From Alphaproteobacteria bacterium (GTDB lineage Bacteria; Pseudomonadota; Alphaproteobacteria; Sphingomonadales; Emcibacteraceae), in assembly GCA_030432815.1 (NCBI GenBank), contig JAUILB010000127.1, forward strand, positions 1 to 7,681: a stretch of DNA of 7,681 nt, read 5' to 3'. The first letter of the stretch is position 1. Every line of letters starts with the position of its first letter. Positions 1 to 6,142 of the stretch are shown one piece after another. The translations under genes and the position numbers were made by a program. A model generated the notes under the pieces. It worked only from the letters and a program-made list of their open reading frames with translations. It was not told the DNA's origin and ran no database searches.

Positions 1-351
1 CACCGGGTGCTTTTCTTTGTGGGACAAAATCCCGGAATGACAGTTGCCGAACTTCTTAATATCCTGAATATCACCAAACAAAGCCTTTCAAGGGTACTCA
101 GTACCCTGATCACTAAAGGATATATAGTTCAGGAAATCGGCCCGGAGGATCGCAGACAACGTCTGTTAAACCTAACAAATAAGGGAAAATCACTGCTTTT
201 TGATGTATCCGAGCACCAAAAGGAACAAATGCTAAAAGCATTCCAGGATGCGGGGCTTGATAATATTGAAGGTTTCTGGAAAGTACTGATGTCATTAATC
301 AAGCCGGAAAACCGTGATGAAATATTAAATTTAATCTTTAAAAATAACTGA
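1..351 (+). CDS. MarR-family transcriptional regulator (3' part, cut by window edge)
   Basis: The reading frame is open from base 1 and ends at a TGA at 349-351. About 116 residues are visible, so roughly the first quarter to third of a usual 140-170-residue MarR protein is missing. A GTG at position 7 is in frame but falls inside the domain, so it is probably not the start. Visible parts are a helix-turn-helix (about residues 14-42, with MTVAELL and the recognition helix TKQSLSRVLSTL), then a wing with the GPEDRRQR...LTNKG pattern (about 47-62), which is the family's beta-hairpin signature, and a helical C-terminal dimerisation segment. MarR proteins are dimeric DNA-binding repressors or activators, often responding to small ligands. 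The ligand and targets cannot be told here because the upstream neighbour lies outside the window. The gene converges on the flavoprotein gene. The family call is firm and the function is unknown. Confidence 0.9.
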   Translation, partial: HRVLFFVGQNPGMTVAELLNILNITKQSLSRVLSTLITKGYIVQEIGPEDRRQRLLNLTNKGKSLLFDVSEHQKEQMLKAFQDAGLDNIEGFWKVLMSLIKPENRDEILNLIFKNN

Positions 352-355
352 TTAT

Positions 356-381
356 ATAATGTTATTAAATTAATACATTAT
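356..381. repeat. AT-only palindrome in the convergent gap
   Basis: ATAATGT at 356-362 is perfectly complementary to ACATTAT at 375-381. Between them ATTAA (364-368) pairs with TTAAT (370-374), leaving one unpaired T at 363 and a central A. The near-palindrome fills almost all of the 30 bases between the marR TGA and the flavoprotein gene's TAA. It could act as a weak transcription end signal for both genes, but it has only one G-C pair per arm and no clear U-tract on either side. It is therefore not a standard intrinsic terminator. Confidence 0.4.
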
Positions 382-1560
382 TTATACATACTGTCCGGCG
401 GCATGTCCTGATGCCCACGCCCACTGAAAATTAAATCCACCCAGATGGCCTGTCACATCAACCACTTCACCGATGAAATAAAGTCCGGGAATTTTCACAC
501 ATTCCATTGTTTTTGATGATATTTCAGCGGTACTTACCCCGCCTCTTGTTACTTCCGCAGTTTTAAAACCTTCTGTGCCATTGGGTTTAATGCGCCAGTT
601 GGTGATTACGTCCACAAGTTTTTGCAGCTTTTTGTAGGAAAGGTCCGCAAGCGTTCCTGATACGCCTGAATAATCACAGAGATAGGACGCGAGCCGTTTG
701 GGAAGTATTTCTGAAAGCGCCGTTTGAATTTCCACCTTTGGAGTTTGCTGTTTTTTAATTTTTAATGTTTCAAATACATCATTATCAGGTGCCATATTAA
801 TAATAACATCCATGCCGCTACGCCAATAGGAAGAAATCTGCAGGATCGCTGGTCCGCTTAACCCCCTGTGAGTAAAGAGCAGTGCTTCCCGAAATATGGT
901 TTTGCCGCAGCACACCTCAACATCCAGAGACACGCCTGAAAGAGTGCGAAAATCAAATATGAAATCCTCCCCAAAGGTCAGCGGTACAAGTGCCGGTACC
1001 GGATCAACCACTTTTAATTTAAAATACCGCGCAACGTCATATCCCCAACCTGTCGCACCCATTTTTGGAATAGAAGGCCCGCCTGTTGCTATCACCAATG
1101 ATTTACAGGATTTAATTTCCCTGTCTAATACAATATCAAATTTTTCTTCTTTTTTATCAATGGCCTGTATAACTGTATCGGTGATTATTTCTACCCCCAC
1201 AGTGTCGCATTCCCGCATTAGCATTTGGATTATTTCATTTGAACTTTCATCGCAGAATAACTGCCCAAGTGTTTTTTCGTGATATTTGATGTTATGCTTT
1301 TCCACCATTTGAATAAAATCACGCGGCTGAAACCTTTTTAAGGCTGATTTATGAAAATGCGGATTTTCGGAAATAAAATCAGCATGTGTTGTGTAAATAT
1401 TGGTAAAATTACAGCGGCCACCACCTGAAATTCTTATCTTCTGTGCAACGGCCCTATTCTTTTCAATGACAAGAACCCGCCGCCCCCTTTTCCCTGCTTC
1501 TATGGCGCACATTAGCCCTGCCGCACCACCGCCGGCTATAATTACATCATAATCCGTCAT
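382..1560 (-). CDS. BaiN/YhiN-type (HI0933 family) NAD(P)/FAD-dependent oxidoreductase
   Basis: This is a 392-residue flavoprotein of the HI0933/YhiN family, for which about 390-420 residues is usual, so it looks complete. The N-terminal FAD-binding Rossmann fold shows the dinucleotide motif GGGAAG (10-15) and the acidic end of the second strand (VLVIEK, E33). The family hallmark SGGGRCNFTN is at 45-54, a second nucleotide-contacting motif ATGGPSIPKMG at 158-168, and the C-terminal FAD closure GEVVDVTGHLGGFN at 364-377. The name BaiN comes from a clostridial enzyme tied to bile-acid reduction. Most proteobacterial members have no proven substrate, so the family name should not be read as bile-acid activity here. 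The ATG at 1558-1560 lies 7 bases after the proC stop, with only a weak ribosome-binding sequence inside the proC end, which suggests translation coupled to proC as the last gene of the leftward operon. The family call is sure and the substrate is unknown. Confidence 0.9.
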   Translation of the reverse strand: MTDYDVIIAGGGAAGLMCAIEAGKRGRRVLVIEKNRAVAQKIRISGGGRCNFTNIYTTHADFISENPHFHKSALKRFQPRDFIQMVEKHNIKYHEKTLGQLFCDESSNEIIQMLMRECDTVGVEIITDTVIQAIDKKEEKFDIVLDREIKSCKSLVIATGGPSIPKMGATGWGYDVARYFKLKVVDPVPALVPLTFGEDFIFDFRTLSGVSLDVEVCCGKTIFREALLFTHRGLSGPAILQISSYWRSGMDVIINMAPDNDVFETLKIKKQQTPKVEIQTALSEILPKRLASYLCDYSGVSGTLADLSYKKLQKLVDVITNWRIKPNGTEGFKTAEVTRGGVSTAEISSKTMECVKIPGLYFIGEVVDVTGHLGGFNFQWAWASGHAAGQYV

Positions 1561-1567
1561 CGTATAA

Positions 1568-2410
1568 TCAGCTCGCCAGCTCTTTTGACCGGTTTCTGGC
1601 TTCCTGCATCGCCCGTCTTATGACCTTAGCTATGCCTTCATCCGACATAAGTACATCAAGCGCTGCCGCTGTTGTACCACCTGGACTGGTTACATTCTCA
1701 CGAAGGCGGGCAGCACTTTCACCAGAAGCGTCCAGTAATGCCCCAGCCCCGCTAACAGTTTGATCCGCAAGTCTTCTGGAAAGTTCAGGTGATAATCCCA
1801 AGGATTCTCCAGCTGCAGCCATAACTTCCGCCAAATAAAAAACATAAGCGGGTCCGCTACCGCTCAAGGCAGTTACCGCATCCATAAGATTTTCATCATC
1901 CACCCATTCAACAATACCAACTGTTTTAAGAAGTGCTGAAGAAACCCTTCTCTGATCGTCATCAACCGGTGCATTGGCGATGCATACTGTTACCCCCTTG
2001 CCAATTGCTGCCGGGGTATTGGGCATTGCACGAATAATTGCCTGCTTCTTTCCAAACAAGTCTTCAAAAAATGCGATATTTTTACCTGCAGCTATCGATA
2101 ATATTACTGCATCCGTTATTTTGAGCCCCTTTAAGGAAGCAAGTGCCTCCCCCATCATCTGCGGTTTTACAGCCACGATTATGATTGATGGTTTAAGTCG
2201 TTTAGGAATATCATTGATAGTTTTATGAAGCTGCTTTTTTTCAATAACAGGAAAGTTTTCCTTAATGGGATCCTGATAAGGATCAACAATATGAATAGCT
2301 TCATTCTGAAGCCCCTGATCAAGCCAGCCTGCCAGCATGGCACTGCCCATTTTTCCGCAGCCGATCAACAAGATCGGATTTTTTGAAGTTATGCTGGCAA
2401 ATTTTGGCAT
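1568..2410 (-). CDS. proC: Pyrroline-5-carboxylate reductase
   Basis: The enzyme reduces 1-pyrroline-5-carboxylate to L-proline with NAD(P)H, the last step of proline synthesis, in the cytoplasm. At 280 residues it has the usual length (about 260-280). The N-terminal Rossmann motif LIGCGKMG (15-22) follows a slightly long leader. VAVKPQ (79-84) and RAMPNTPA (127-134) are family signatures around the cofactor and active site. The C-terminal helical dimerisation domain carries ALSGSGPAY (181-189) and the VTSPGGTT signature (240-247). The ATG start is supported by an AAGGAA ribosome-binding site (2417-2422) six bases upstream, which overlaps the TAA of the preceding ybjN-type gene, so the two are probably translationally coupled. 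The protein begins 10 bases after that gene and is followed by the flavoprotein gene after 7 bases. All key motifs are present and I see nothing odd. Confidence 0.97.
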   Translation of the reverse strand: MPKFASITSKNPILLIGCGKMGSAMLAGWLDQGLQNEAIHIVDPYQDPIKENFPVIEKKQLHKTINDIPKRLKPSIIIVAVKPQMMGEALASLKGLKITDAVILSIAAGKNIAFFEDLFGKKQAIIRAMPNTPAAIGKGVTVCIANAPVDDDQRRVSSALLKTVGIVEWVDDENLMDAVTALSGSGPAYVFYLAEVMAAAGESLGLSPELSRRLADQTVSGAGALLDASGESAARLRENVTSPGGTTAAALDVLMSDEGIAKVIRRAMQEARNRSKELAS

Positions 2411-2420
2411 CTAATATTCC

Positions 2421-2921
2421 TTAGGCATTCCCAACTGTTTCAAGCATTGCTGCTTCGATAGCTTCTTCAGCTGTTTTCCCCGCCCATGTTACAAATTGAA
2501 AAACAGGATAGTAGCGGTCTAGTTCTTCTATAATTCGTTTAGTTACAAAATCACACGATGCCGTGACATCCGCACCATTATCAGGAATAAGAGTAGAATG
2601 GCTAAAAAGAACCGTATTGTCATTGTCCCAGATACCAAAATGCCCCAAATCAATACGGTCATTTATTTTGATGATAAGCTCAATAATTTCCGTCCGCGAT
2701 TTTTCAAGCACTCTTAAATCCAGTTGCGCAATCGTCTGCAGAATATTCTGCTCGGCGAGCCAGATATACCTAAGATGGAAATCACACCATTGGCCGCTAA
2801 TCGCAGCAACAATTTCATCATTTTCGATGCGTTCATAAGGCCATTCATTTTGGCTAACAAGAAGCTCAAGGCTATCCAGTGGATTTGCCTGATCTTCACT
2901 CAGCTCTGAAACTGATAACAT
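2421..2921 (-). CDS. YbjN domain-containing protein
   Basis: This is a 166-residue soluble protein with no signal peptide or membrane segment. It matches the alphaproteobacterial YbjN family as I remember it: NPLDSLE near the N-terminus (13-19), EWPYER (26-31), a GQW..FHLRY segment (43-52), GHFGIWDND (93-101) and the C-terminal DRYYPVFQFVTWAGKTAEEAI block (135-155). YbjN proteins have been linked to stress and motility phenotypes in enterobacteria and adopt a fold like type III secretion chaperones. The biochemical role is not known. The frame is open further upstream to an ATG at 3044, but that start would overlap ubiK by 122 bases. The ATG at 2919-2921 comes one base after the ubiK stop (junction TAACATG) and gives the usual family length, so it is preferred. 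A purine-rich stretch in the last lysine codons of ubiK serves as a weak ribosome-binding site, pointing to coupled translation. Confidence 0.88.
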   Translation of the reverse strand: MLSVSELSEDQANPLDSLELLVSQNEWPYERIENDEIVAAISGQWCDFHLRYIWLAEQNILQTIAQLDLRVLEKSRTEIIELIIKINDRIDLGHFGIWDNDNTVLFSHSTLIPDNGADVTASCDFVTKRIIEELDRYYPVFQFVTWAGKTAEEAIEAAMLETVGNA

Positions 2922-2922
2922 G

Positions 2923-3189
2923 TTATTTCTTCTTTTTTGTGAGTTTCGCGATTTCTTTTTCAAGTATTTCAAGCCTGGAAGCGAGTTCAGAATTTTCTTC
3001 GCGAGCGGCAATTGCCATTTCTTTAACGACTTCATATTCTTCACGGCTGACCAAATCCATGTCCATCAGTACGCGCTCAATGCGGGATTTGACCTGTTCT
3101 TCAATTTCGTTTTTAACACCATGAAGGGTACCGGCAGCGCTTTGTCCAAGTCTGGCCAGATCGCTGAGTATTTTATTGTCAGATTGCAA
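2923..3189 (-). CDS. ubiK: Ubiquinone biosynthesis accessory factor UbiK (BMFP domain)
   Basis: This is a small 88-residue helical protein of the UbiK/YqiC family (BMFP, membrane fusogenic domain). In enterobacteria UbiK is an accessory factor for the soluble ubiquinone biosynthesis complex and works with UbiJ; members form coiled-coil oligomers and bind membranes. Here residues 1-45 form an amphipathic region, followed by the typical SREEYEVVKEMA block (48-59) and a charged coiled coil (about 61-83) ending in four lysines. The start is a TTG at 3189-3187. An in-frame TAG lies four codons upstream (3201-3199), and the next in-frame ATG would remove half of the protein, so TTG is the only good choice. 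It is first in the leftward operon ubiK-ybjN-proC-flavoprotein and divergent from lgt. The family call is strong. The role in ubiquinone synthesis is inferred from the enterobacterial proteins. Confidence 0.9.
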   Translation of the reverse strand: MQSDNKILSDLARLGQSAAGTLHGVKNEIEEQVKSRIERVLMDMDLVSREEYEVVKEMAIAAREENSELASRLEILEKEIAKLTKKKK

Positions 3190-3196
3190 GGTAAAA

Positions 3197-3200
3197 TCCT
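3197..3200 (-). promoter_or_regulatory. Ribosome-binding site that supports the ubiK TTG start
   Basis: Read on the minus strand, AGGA sits seven bases before the TTG at 3189. The spacing is ideal, and the TAG stop in the ubiK frame overlaps the beginning of this site, so no longer N-terminus is possible. This decides the TTG start. Confidence 0.65.
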
Positions 3201-3251
3201 ATCTTTTTTTAAGGCTCAGTTAATAGCAGAATACTAACATCAATTTTGCGC

Positions 3252-3280
3252 ACTATGAACAAACAATTATCGGTTGCCAA
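3252..3280 (-). promoter_or_regulatory. Candidate promoter of the ubiK operon
   Basis: On the minus strand TTGGCA (3280-3275) and CATAGT (3257-3252) are 17 bases apart, matching 5/6 and 4/6 of the sigma70 -35 and -10 consensus. A competing pair further downstream (TTCATA, 17 bases, TAGTAT) is about as good, so the exact promoter is uncertain. No convincing promoter for lgt was found on the plus strand of the same gap; TCTAAT at 3325-3330 could be a -10 but lacks a good -35. Confidence 0.27.
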
Positions 3281-3285
3281 GCAAC
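3273..3285. repeat. Short inverted repeat in the divergent ubiK/lgt region
   Basis: GTTGC (3273-3277) and GCAAC (3281-3285) form a perfect 5-bp dyad around CAA, extendable by one G-T pair. It overlaps the -35 element of the candidate ubiK promoter, so it could be a small operator, but a dyad this short may occur by chance. The rest of 3190-3372 shows no open frame or RNA gene that I can support. Confidence 0.25.
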
Positions 3286-3372
3286 TTTAAATATGGGACA
3301 AGTTTCTGAACTGCGAAACTCCTTTCTAATGCTTTGTTTCGCTTGATTTTCATTGGTTAATGGTACGATTTT

Positions 3373-4191
3373 ATGACCGAATTTTTATTATCCGCCGCCC
3401 TCAGTTACCCTAATATTGATCCTGTTTTGTTTGAGCTGGGTCCTATTGTGATTCGCTGGTATTCTCTAGCCTATATTGGTGGACTTATATTTGCATGGAT
3501 TTATATGAGCAGGCTTATACGTATCCAACCAGCGCCCTGCACACAGGAACATGTAAGCGATTATATCTTCTGGGCCATGATGGGGATAATATTGGGTGGA
3601 CGACTGGGGTATGTGCTTTTTTACAATTTCGGGTATTACGTCAATAACCTAGGGGATGTATTAGCCGTTTGGGATGGCGGCATGTCATTTCACGGTGGAT
3701 TTATCGGTGTATGTCTGGCTACGTGGTGGTTTGCAGTCAAAAACAAAATACCGCTCTTTCGTTTTGCAGATATCATAGCCTGTGCCAGCCCGATTGGCTT
3801 GATGCTTGGCCGTTTTGCAAATTTTATTAATGGTGAACTTTATGGTCGTCCGACAGATGCATGGATAGGAATGGTATTTCCCAATGGCGGACCACTCCCC
3901 CGCCACCCAAGCCAGCTTTATGAAGCCGTACTTGAAGGTTTGCTTCTATTTCTTGTGCTTTATGTCGCCTATAATTTCACAAACGCGCGCAAAAAACCGG
4001 GACTGATCACAGGTATGTTCATCATTGGATATGCGATTGCACGTACAATTGTTGAGCAATTCCGCGAACCAGACAACCATATCGGGTTTTTATTTGGTAC
4101 AGATTTTATCACCATGGGATCATTGCTCAGCACACCTATGATATTGTTTGGGTTATATCTTATCTTCCGTCCCAAGAAGTCCGCACTATAG
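3373..4191 (+). CDS. lgt: Prolipoprotein diacylglyceryl transferase
   Basis: Lgt is an inner-membrane enzyme that moves the diacylglyceryl group of phosphatidylglycerol to the lipobox cysteine of prolipoproteins, the first step of lipoprotein maturation. The 272-residue protein has several hydrophobic membrane segments (for example about 31-46, 65-85, 104-120, 187-201 and 246-265). Signatures visible are GMSFHGGFIG (103-112, H107), the Lgt signature GRFANFINGELYGRPT (146-161) and HPSQLYEA (178-185). R147, N150 and E155 fall in the signature that carries essential residues in E. coli Lgt, and R224 and E228 (RTIVE) have the spacing of the E. coli R239/E243 pair; this alignment is from memory. 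The ATG at 3373 is the only reasonable start because an in-frame TAA lies at 3358-3360. The ribosome-binding site is weak. It heads the lgt-methyltransferase-pgeF set and is divergent from ubiK. Confidence 0.97.
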   Translation: MTEFLLSAALSYPNIDPVLFELGPIVIRWYSLAYIGGLIFAWIYMSRLIRIQPAPCTQEHVSDYIFWAMMGIILGGRLGYVLFYNFGYYVNNLGDVLAVWDGGMSFHGGFIGVCLATWWFAVKNKIPLFRFADIIACASPIGLMLGRFANFINGELYGRPTDAWIGMVFPNGGPLPRHPSQLYEAVLEGLLLFLVLYVAYNFTNARKKPGLITGMFIIGYAIARTIVEQFREPDNHIGFLFGTDFITMGSLLSTPMILFGLYLIFRPKKSAL

Positions 4192-4200
4192 GGTAGAATA

Positions 4201-5301
4201 ATGACGGATCTTAACGATCATCTAATAAAGCTCATAAAGCTTCACGGCCCTATTACGGTTAGTAACTATATGACCGAAGCACTAACCAATCCCAAATATG
4301 GTTATTATGTTAACCAGAACCCTTTTGGAAAGCATGGGGATTTTATCACTGCACCGGAAGTCAGCCAAATGTTCGGCGAAATGATCGGGCTCTGGTTTGC
4401 AGATTTATGGATCAAAATGAGCAGGCCTGGCAAGGTACATCTGATTGAACTTGGCCCAGGAAATGGTACATTAATGGCTGATATAGTTCGGGTATTTGAC
4501 GCCGTTCCGGCGTTATTAAACTCGATCGAACTTCATTTTGTAGAAGCGGCGCCACAACTTATTGAAATACAAAAAGAAAAGTTTCGTGAATTTAAAGGAA
4601 AAAAAAATTGGCACGAAACAGTCAAATCAGCTCTTTCAGCATCGAAAGCCGAAGACGAAACAACCTTTATTATTGCAAATGAATTTCTTGATGCACTTCC
4701 CATTCGTCAATTCCAAAAAGGTGATTTGGGTTGGCACGAACGAATGGTAACCGTGAGCACAGATGGAAATCATCTGATCAATATGCTTTCCCCTTTCCCG
4801 GTTCAGGATGTCAAGTTACCCGAACATTTAATCAATGCCGAACAGCACAGCATTATCGAAATATCTCCGATGGCGGAATATTTGATTGCACAAATAGCAG
4901 ACCATTTTAAATCTCAAAATGGTGCCGCACTTTTTATAGACTATGGATATACAGCCTACCAAACAGGCGAAACACTACAAGCAGTTGAAAAACATAAATA
5001 TGCTGACGTTTTTAGCCGCCCCGGCCATGCCGATTTATCAGCACATGTAAATTTCAAAAAACTGATTGATATAGTGGAAAAAACGGGGATTAAATCACTT
5101 GGCCCGATACATCAGGGTAAGTTTCTAAATAATATGGGGATCGAAGAACGTGTCAGTATGTTATGCGAGTATGCATCACTTGAACAAAAAAAAGACATAT
5201 TGGGTGGGCTAAATCGCCTCATTGCACCCGATGAGATGGGAACATTGTTCAAGGTAATGGGATTAATGTCCCGAACAGATATTGACGTGGCAGGATTTTA
5301 A
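4201..5301 (+). CDS. Class I SAM-dependent methyltransferase, MidA/NDUFAF7 type (COG1565)
   Basis: This 366-residue cytosolic protein is a full-length member of the MidA/NDUFAF7 family. An N-terminal helical part with GPITVSNYM (16-24) and the GDFITAPEVSQMFGE block (46-60) precedes the SAM-binding motif ELGPGNGTL (83-91). NEFLDALPIRQF (160-171), FIDYGY (245-250) and the HADLSAHVNF block (276-285) are further family marks. The mitochondrial relative NDUFAF7 dimethylates an arginine of the complex I subunit NDUFS2. Whether bacterial members act on NuoD or something else is not established to my knowledge. The ATG follows the lgt stop by 9 bases with an AGGG-type ribosome-binding site (4190-4193), and pgeF starts one base after its TAA, so the three genes are probably one transcript. 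Two long A-tracts (4599-4607 and 5186-5193) lie inside the gene. The family is sure and the substrate is inferred at best. Confidence 0.92.
   Translation: MTDLNDHLIKLIKLHGPITVSNYMTEALTNPKYGYYVNQNPFGKHGDFITAPEVSQMFGEMIGLWFADLWIKMSRPGKVHLIELGPGNGTLMADIVRVFDAVPALLNSIELHFVEAAPQLIEIQKEKFREFKGKKNWHETVKSALSASKAEDETTFIIANEFLDALPIRQFQKGDLGWHERMVTVSTDGNHLINMLSPFPVQDVKLPEHLINAEQHSIIEISPMAEYLIAQIADHFKSQNGAALFIDYGYTAYQTGETLQAVEKHKYADVFSRPGHADLSAHVNFKKLIDIVEKTGIKSLGPIHQGKFLNNMGIEERVSMLCEYASLEQKKDILGGLNRLIAPDEMGTLFKVMGLMSRTDIDVAGF
5292..5295 (+). promoter_or_regulatory. Ribosome-binding site that decides the pgeF start
   Basis: AGGA lies seven bases before the ATG at 5303 and inside the last codons of the methyltransferase gene. 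It favours this ATG over the in-frame TTG at 5282, which would add seven residues and overlap the upstream gene by 20 bases. Confidence 0.6.
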
Positions 5302-5302
5302 C

Positions 5303-6049
5303 ATGGCCAGTTTTCATGAAAGCGATAAGTTAAAAACGATATCCACGATTAAGCATGGTTTTTTCAAACGATCCGGCGGGGTTTCATCTGGGATATATTC
5401 CAAATTAAATTGCAGAAGTGCTTCGGGCGATGATCTTTTTAATGTCAGAAAAAATCGCGACATTGCATTAAAATCACTCAGCCACCAAGCAGAAATGGCA
5501 AGTATAAAGCAAATTCATAGTGCCAATGTTCATATTTTTGATGGACAAAAAACCATACCGGAAGCCGATGGCATTGTCACAGATCAGAAAAATATCGCCT
5601 TATCCATTTCAACTGCGGACTGCGCACCTATTTTGCTTTCTGATCCTGTCGCAGGTGTTATAGGGGCTGCCCATGCGGGGTGGAAAGGCGCTTATAGCGG
5701 AATAATTGAAAATACGGTATCAGCCATGTGTGAATTGGGCGCAAAAGCAGAAAACATCACCGCGGCAATCGGTCCATGCATAGCGCAAAAATCATATGAG
5801 GTCGGCCCTGAACTTTATGATGCAATAGCGGATGGAAATTATTTTACAATGAGTAAAAAAGTGGGGCACTATATGTTTGATCTGGAAAACTATGTTTCAG
5901 ACAAACTTTGGCAATCAAAAGTTACAAATATTGATTTACTCCAGCTTGATACATATGACGAAACAAACAATTTTTTCAGCTATAGAAGAACAACTCATTT
6001 GGGAGAAGAAGATTATGGCTGCCAAATATCAATCATTCTTCAACACTAA
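5303..6049 (+). CDS. pgeF: Peptidoglycan editing factor PgeF (YfiH / multicopper oxidase-like fold)
   Basis: PgeF proteins remove wrongly incorporated L-serine from the first position of the peptidoglycan precursor stem peptide, keeping L-alanine there; the family was earlier called laccase-like. With the ATG at 5303 the protein has 248 residues, the usual length. The metal or active-site residues are in place: H72 in KQIHS (69-73), C107 in TADCAPILL (104-112) and H124 in AHAGWKG (123-129), numbered as I recall them for E. coli YfiH. GPCI (157-160) and the C-terminal FFSYRRTTHLGEEDYG (224-239) are family motifs. In the last motif the usual DYGRQ reads DYGCQ (C240). The start is one base after the methyltransferase stop, with the junction TAACATG also seen between ubiK and the ybjN-type gene, so translation is probably coupled. 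Its link to lgt fits a shared envelope theme. Confidence 0.94.
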   Translation: MASFHESDKLKTISTIKHGFFKRSGGVSSGIYSKLNCRSASGDDLFNVRKNRDIALKSLSHQAEMASIKQIHSANVHIFDGQKTIPEADGIVTDQKNIALSISTADCAPILLSDPVAGVIGAAHAGWKGAYSGIIENTVSAMCELGAKAENITAAIGPCIAQKSYEVGPELYDAIADGNYFTMSKKVGHYMFDLENYVSDKLWQSKVTNIDLLQLDTYDETNNFFSYRRTTHLGEEDYGCQISIILQH

Positions 6050-6097
6050 TGTCAAAAAAATTATATTCAGAGTCGCTTTTTGAAAAAAAATATGTAT

Positions 6098-6116
6098 AAA
6101 AGCAATTAGCTTTTTT
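6098..6116 (+). terminator. Weak terminator-like hairpin between pgeF and prs
   Basis: AAAAGC (6098-6103) pairs with GCTTTT (6109-6114) around AATTA, and the T-run continues to 6116. The stem is only six pairs, four of them A-T, so termination would be partial at best. The 93-base gap is otherwise AT-rich with A-runs at 6054-6060 and 6083-6090. TATAAA at 6095-6100 resembles a -10 box for prs but has no good -35. Confidence 0.3.
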
Positions 6117-6142
6117 AGGTGATAAAAGGGAACATTATTTAA

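Noticed and set aside
896..1282. 128-codon open frame antisense to the flavoprotein gene
   Set aside because: It lies wholly inside a well-supported gene, has a low-complexity Ser/Thr-rich product with no recognisable domain, and has no separate ribosome-binding context.
2922..3044. Longer N-terminus for the YbjN-type protein, from an ATG at 3044
   Set aside because: It would overlap ubiK almost entirely over this stretch, is lysine-rich and unlike the family, and makes the protein 41 residues longer than usual. The ATG at 2921 sits one base after the ubiK stop.
2879..3237. Plus-strand open frames of 81 and 105 codons opposite ubiK
   Set aside because: Phe/Ser-rich translations are what the complement of lysine- and glutamate-rich coiled-coil codons gives; ubiK on the other strand is a clear family member.
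3685..4175. Minus-strand open frames inside lgt
   Set aside because: Shadows of a full-length Lgt with intact signatures; no domain in the products.
5282..5302. TTG start giving pgeF seven extra residues
   Set aside because: The ATG at 5303 has a properly spaced AGGA site and gives the usual length; the TTG would overlap the upstream gene.
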